Source: Prevotella sp.
Lineage (GTDB): Bacteria > Bacteroidota > Bacteroidia > Bacteroidales > Dysgonomonadaceae
NCBI GenBank assembly: GCA_031271965.1
Contig: JAISUS010000009.1
Span: forward strand, 1-64,000
Direction: 5' to 3'
Length of the DNA stretch: 64,000 bases
Positions 63,074 to 64,000 of the stretch are shown here, in pieces (positions within the stretch are counted from its first letter, which is position 1; every line of letters begins with the position of its first letter). Under the pieces are notes generated by a model. The model did no database searches. It saw only the letters and a list, made by a program, of their open reading frames with translations, and had not been told where the DNA came from. The translations under genes and the position numbers were made by a program.

Positions 63074-64000
63074 ATGTTAAAACCAATTCCCATAAAAGAA
63101 GATCTGTATTATATCGGCGTTAATGACCGTACAAAACATCTATTCGAGAACTTGTGGCCCTTACCAAAAGGGGTTTCATACAATTCTTACTTAATTTCTG
63201 ACGAAAAGACAGCATTATTTGATACTGTAGATGTTTGTTATTCTGATATTTTTTTACAAAAACTAGATACGGCACTAAATGGTAAAACATTAGATTATCT
63301 AATAATAAACCATATGGAACCAGATCACTCCGGATCTTTGGGACTATTAAGAAACAAATATCCAAATGTACAGATAGTCGGTAACAAACGAACAGCCGAA
63401 ATGGTACAAGGATTTTTTGGTATTACAGATGGAGTAAAGGTTATTCAAGATGGCGAAGAGCTGTCATTGGGAAAACATAAACTTATATTCTATCTCACAC
63501 CAATGGTTCACTGGCCGGAAACAATGATGACTTATGATACTGTACACAAAATCATTTTCTCAGGTGATGCCTTTGGTACTTTTGGAACTCTTGATGGAGG
63601 TATTACTGATGCCCAATTACATCCCGAGCGTTATTATGACGAGATGATACGTTATTATTCCAATGTCGTGGGAAAATTCGGTTCACCTGTACAAAAAGCA
63701 TTAGAAAAGCTTAAGACTCTTGAGATAAATTATATATGTTCTACTCATGGCCCTGTATGGACGATGAAAGACCAGATACAGAAAGTTATTGGGATTTATG
63801 ACAAGCTCAGCCGATACCAAGGAGATGAAGGTGTCGTTATTGCATATGGAAGTATGTACGGCAACACAGAGCAAATGGCAGAAACTGTAGCGTACGAATT
63901 AGCTCAGCAGGGCATACGGGAAGTCATTCTGCATAATGTATCAAAACGCTCCCATTCGTATATCATACGAGATATTTTCAAATATAAAGGTCTTATTATA
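63074..64000 (+). CDS. FprA-type flavodiiron protein (A-type flavoprotein), 5' part
   Basis: 309 codons to the right window edge; the gene continues beyond. The N-terminal metallo-beta-lactamase-like domain has the diiron ligands in NHMEPDHSGSLG (H-x-E-x-D-H), the His in PMVHWPETMMTY, the Asp in FSGDAFGTFGT and the last His in CSTHGPVWT. A flavodoxin domain begins at about residue 252 with IAYGSMYGNTEQMAETVA, the FMN phosphate loop. Flavodiiron proteins reduce O2 or NO to protect anaerobes. Starts 46 bases after lgt, probably in the same transcript. Confidence 0.93.
   Translation, partial: MLKPIPIKEDLYYIGVNDRTKHLFENLWPLPKGVSYNSYLISDEKTALFDTVDVCYSDIFLQKLDTALNGKTLDYLIINHMEPDHSGSLGLLRNKYPNVQIVGNKRTAEMVQGFFGITDGVKVIQDGEELSLGKHKLIFYLTPMVHWPETMMTYDTVHKIIFSGDAFGTFGTLDGGITDAQLHPERYYDEMIRYYSNVVGKFGSPVQKALEKLKTLEINYICSTHGPVWTMKDQIQKVIGIYDKLSRYQGDEGVVIAYGSMYGNTEQMAETVAYELAQQGIREVILHNVSKRSHSYIIRDIFKYKGLII

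Overview
The window looks like a chromosomal segment of a Bacteroidales bacterium. It has SusC/SusD outer-membrane pairs, Bacteroidota-type -7 promoter boxes (TAnnTTTG), a TamL lipoprotein, an S46 peptidase, FISUMP-type surface proteins, an rSAM/lipoprotein pair and a GH133/GT/GH57 glycogen cluster. Low GC and gene content suggest Dysgonomonas or a close relative; this is inference, since no 16S or other marker is present.

1-700: the 3' end of a decayed RHS/YD-repeat gene. 0.7-21.7 kb: one co-oriented polysaccharide utilisation locus. In order it encodes a reg_prop/YYY-LuxR sensor-regulator, GH2 with malectin, SusC, SusD, a LamG lipoprotein, two tandem GH144-type glucanases (one lipoprotein, one periplasmic), GH3, a metallophosphoesterase lipoprotein, a Ser-type sulfatase and GH43 with a discoidin domain. 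GH144 plus GH3 points to a beta-1,2-glucan. The phosphoesterase, sulfatase and GH43 suggest that the glycan is decorated.

21.8-24.4 kb: a small VOC/WYL/GyrI-like operon, a DUF3788 gene and a GNAT remnant. 24.4-31 kb: a regulatory region with a double-PAS LuxR protein (minus strand), an OmpR-type response regulator broken by a one-base frameshift next to an intact histidine kinase, a 50-residue membrane protein, an unknown protein and an overlapping pair of transposase-like HTH proteins. 31-36.4 kb: envelope genes (tandem NlpE lipoprotein, beta-barrel protein, PAP2 phosphatase fused to a barrel, TamL). A 37-38 nt promoter-like element recurs five times between 24.7 and 37 kb, and two copies sit in front of candidate structured RNAs.

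36.4-38.9 kb: an unusual intergenic region with a (GA)23 tract and a 30-nt alternating pyrimidine-purine tract, followed by a FISUMP surface protein. 38.9-45.7 kb: S46 dipeptidyl-peptidase, Wzx-like flippase, acyl-CoA synthetase and HemW. 45.8-52.9 kb: the conserved MoxR/DUF58/DUF4350/DUF4129/membrane/SpoIIM cluster with a divergent RDD gene. 52.9-57 kb: radical SAM/SPASM enzyme with two lipoprotein partners, then a surface protein flanked by direct repeats. The right-hand repeat is split by a nested pair of non-autonomous elements. 57-61.7 kb: glycogen operon (GH57, glycosyltransferase, debranching enzyme). 62-64 kb: lgt and the start of a flavodiiron protein.

No rRNA, convincing tRNA, CRISPR array or complete insertion sequence was seen.
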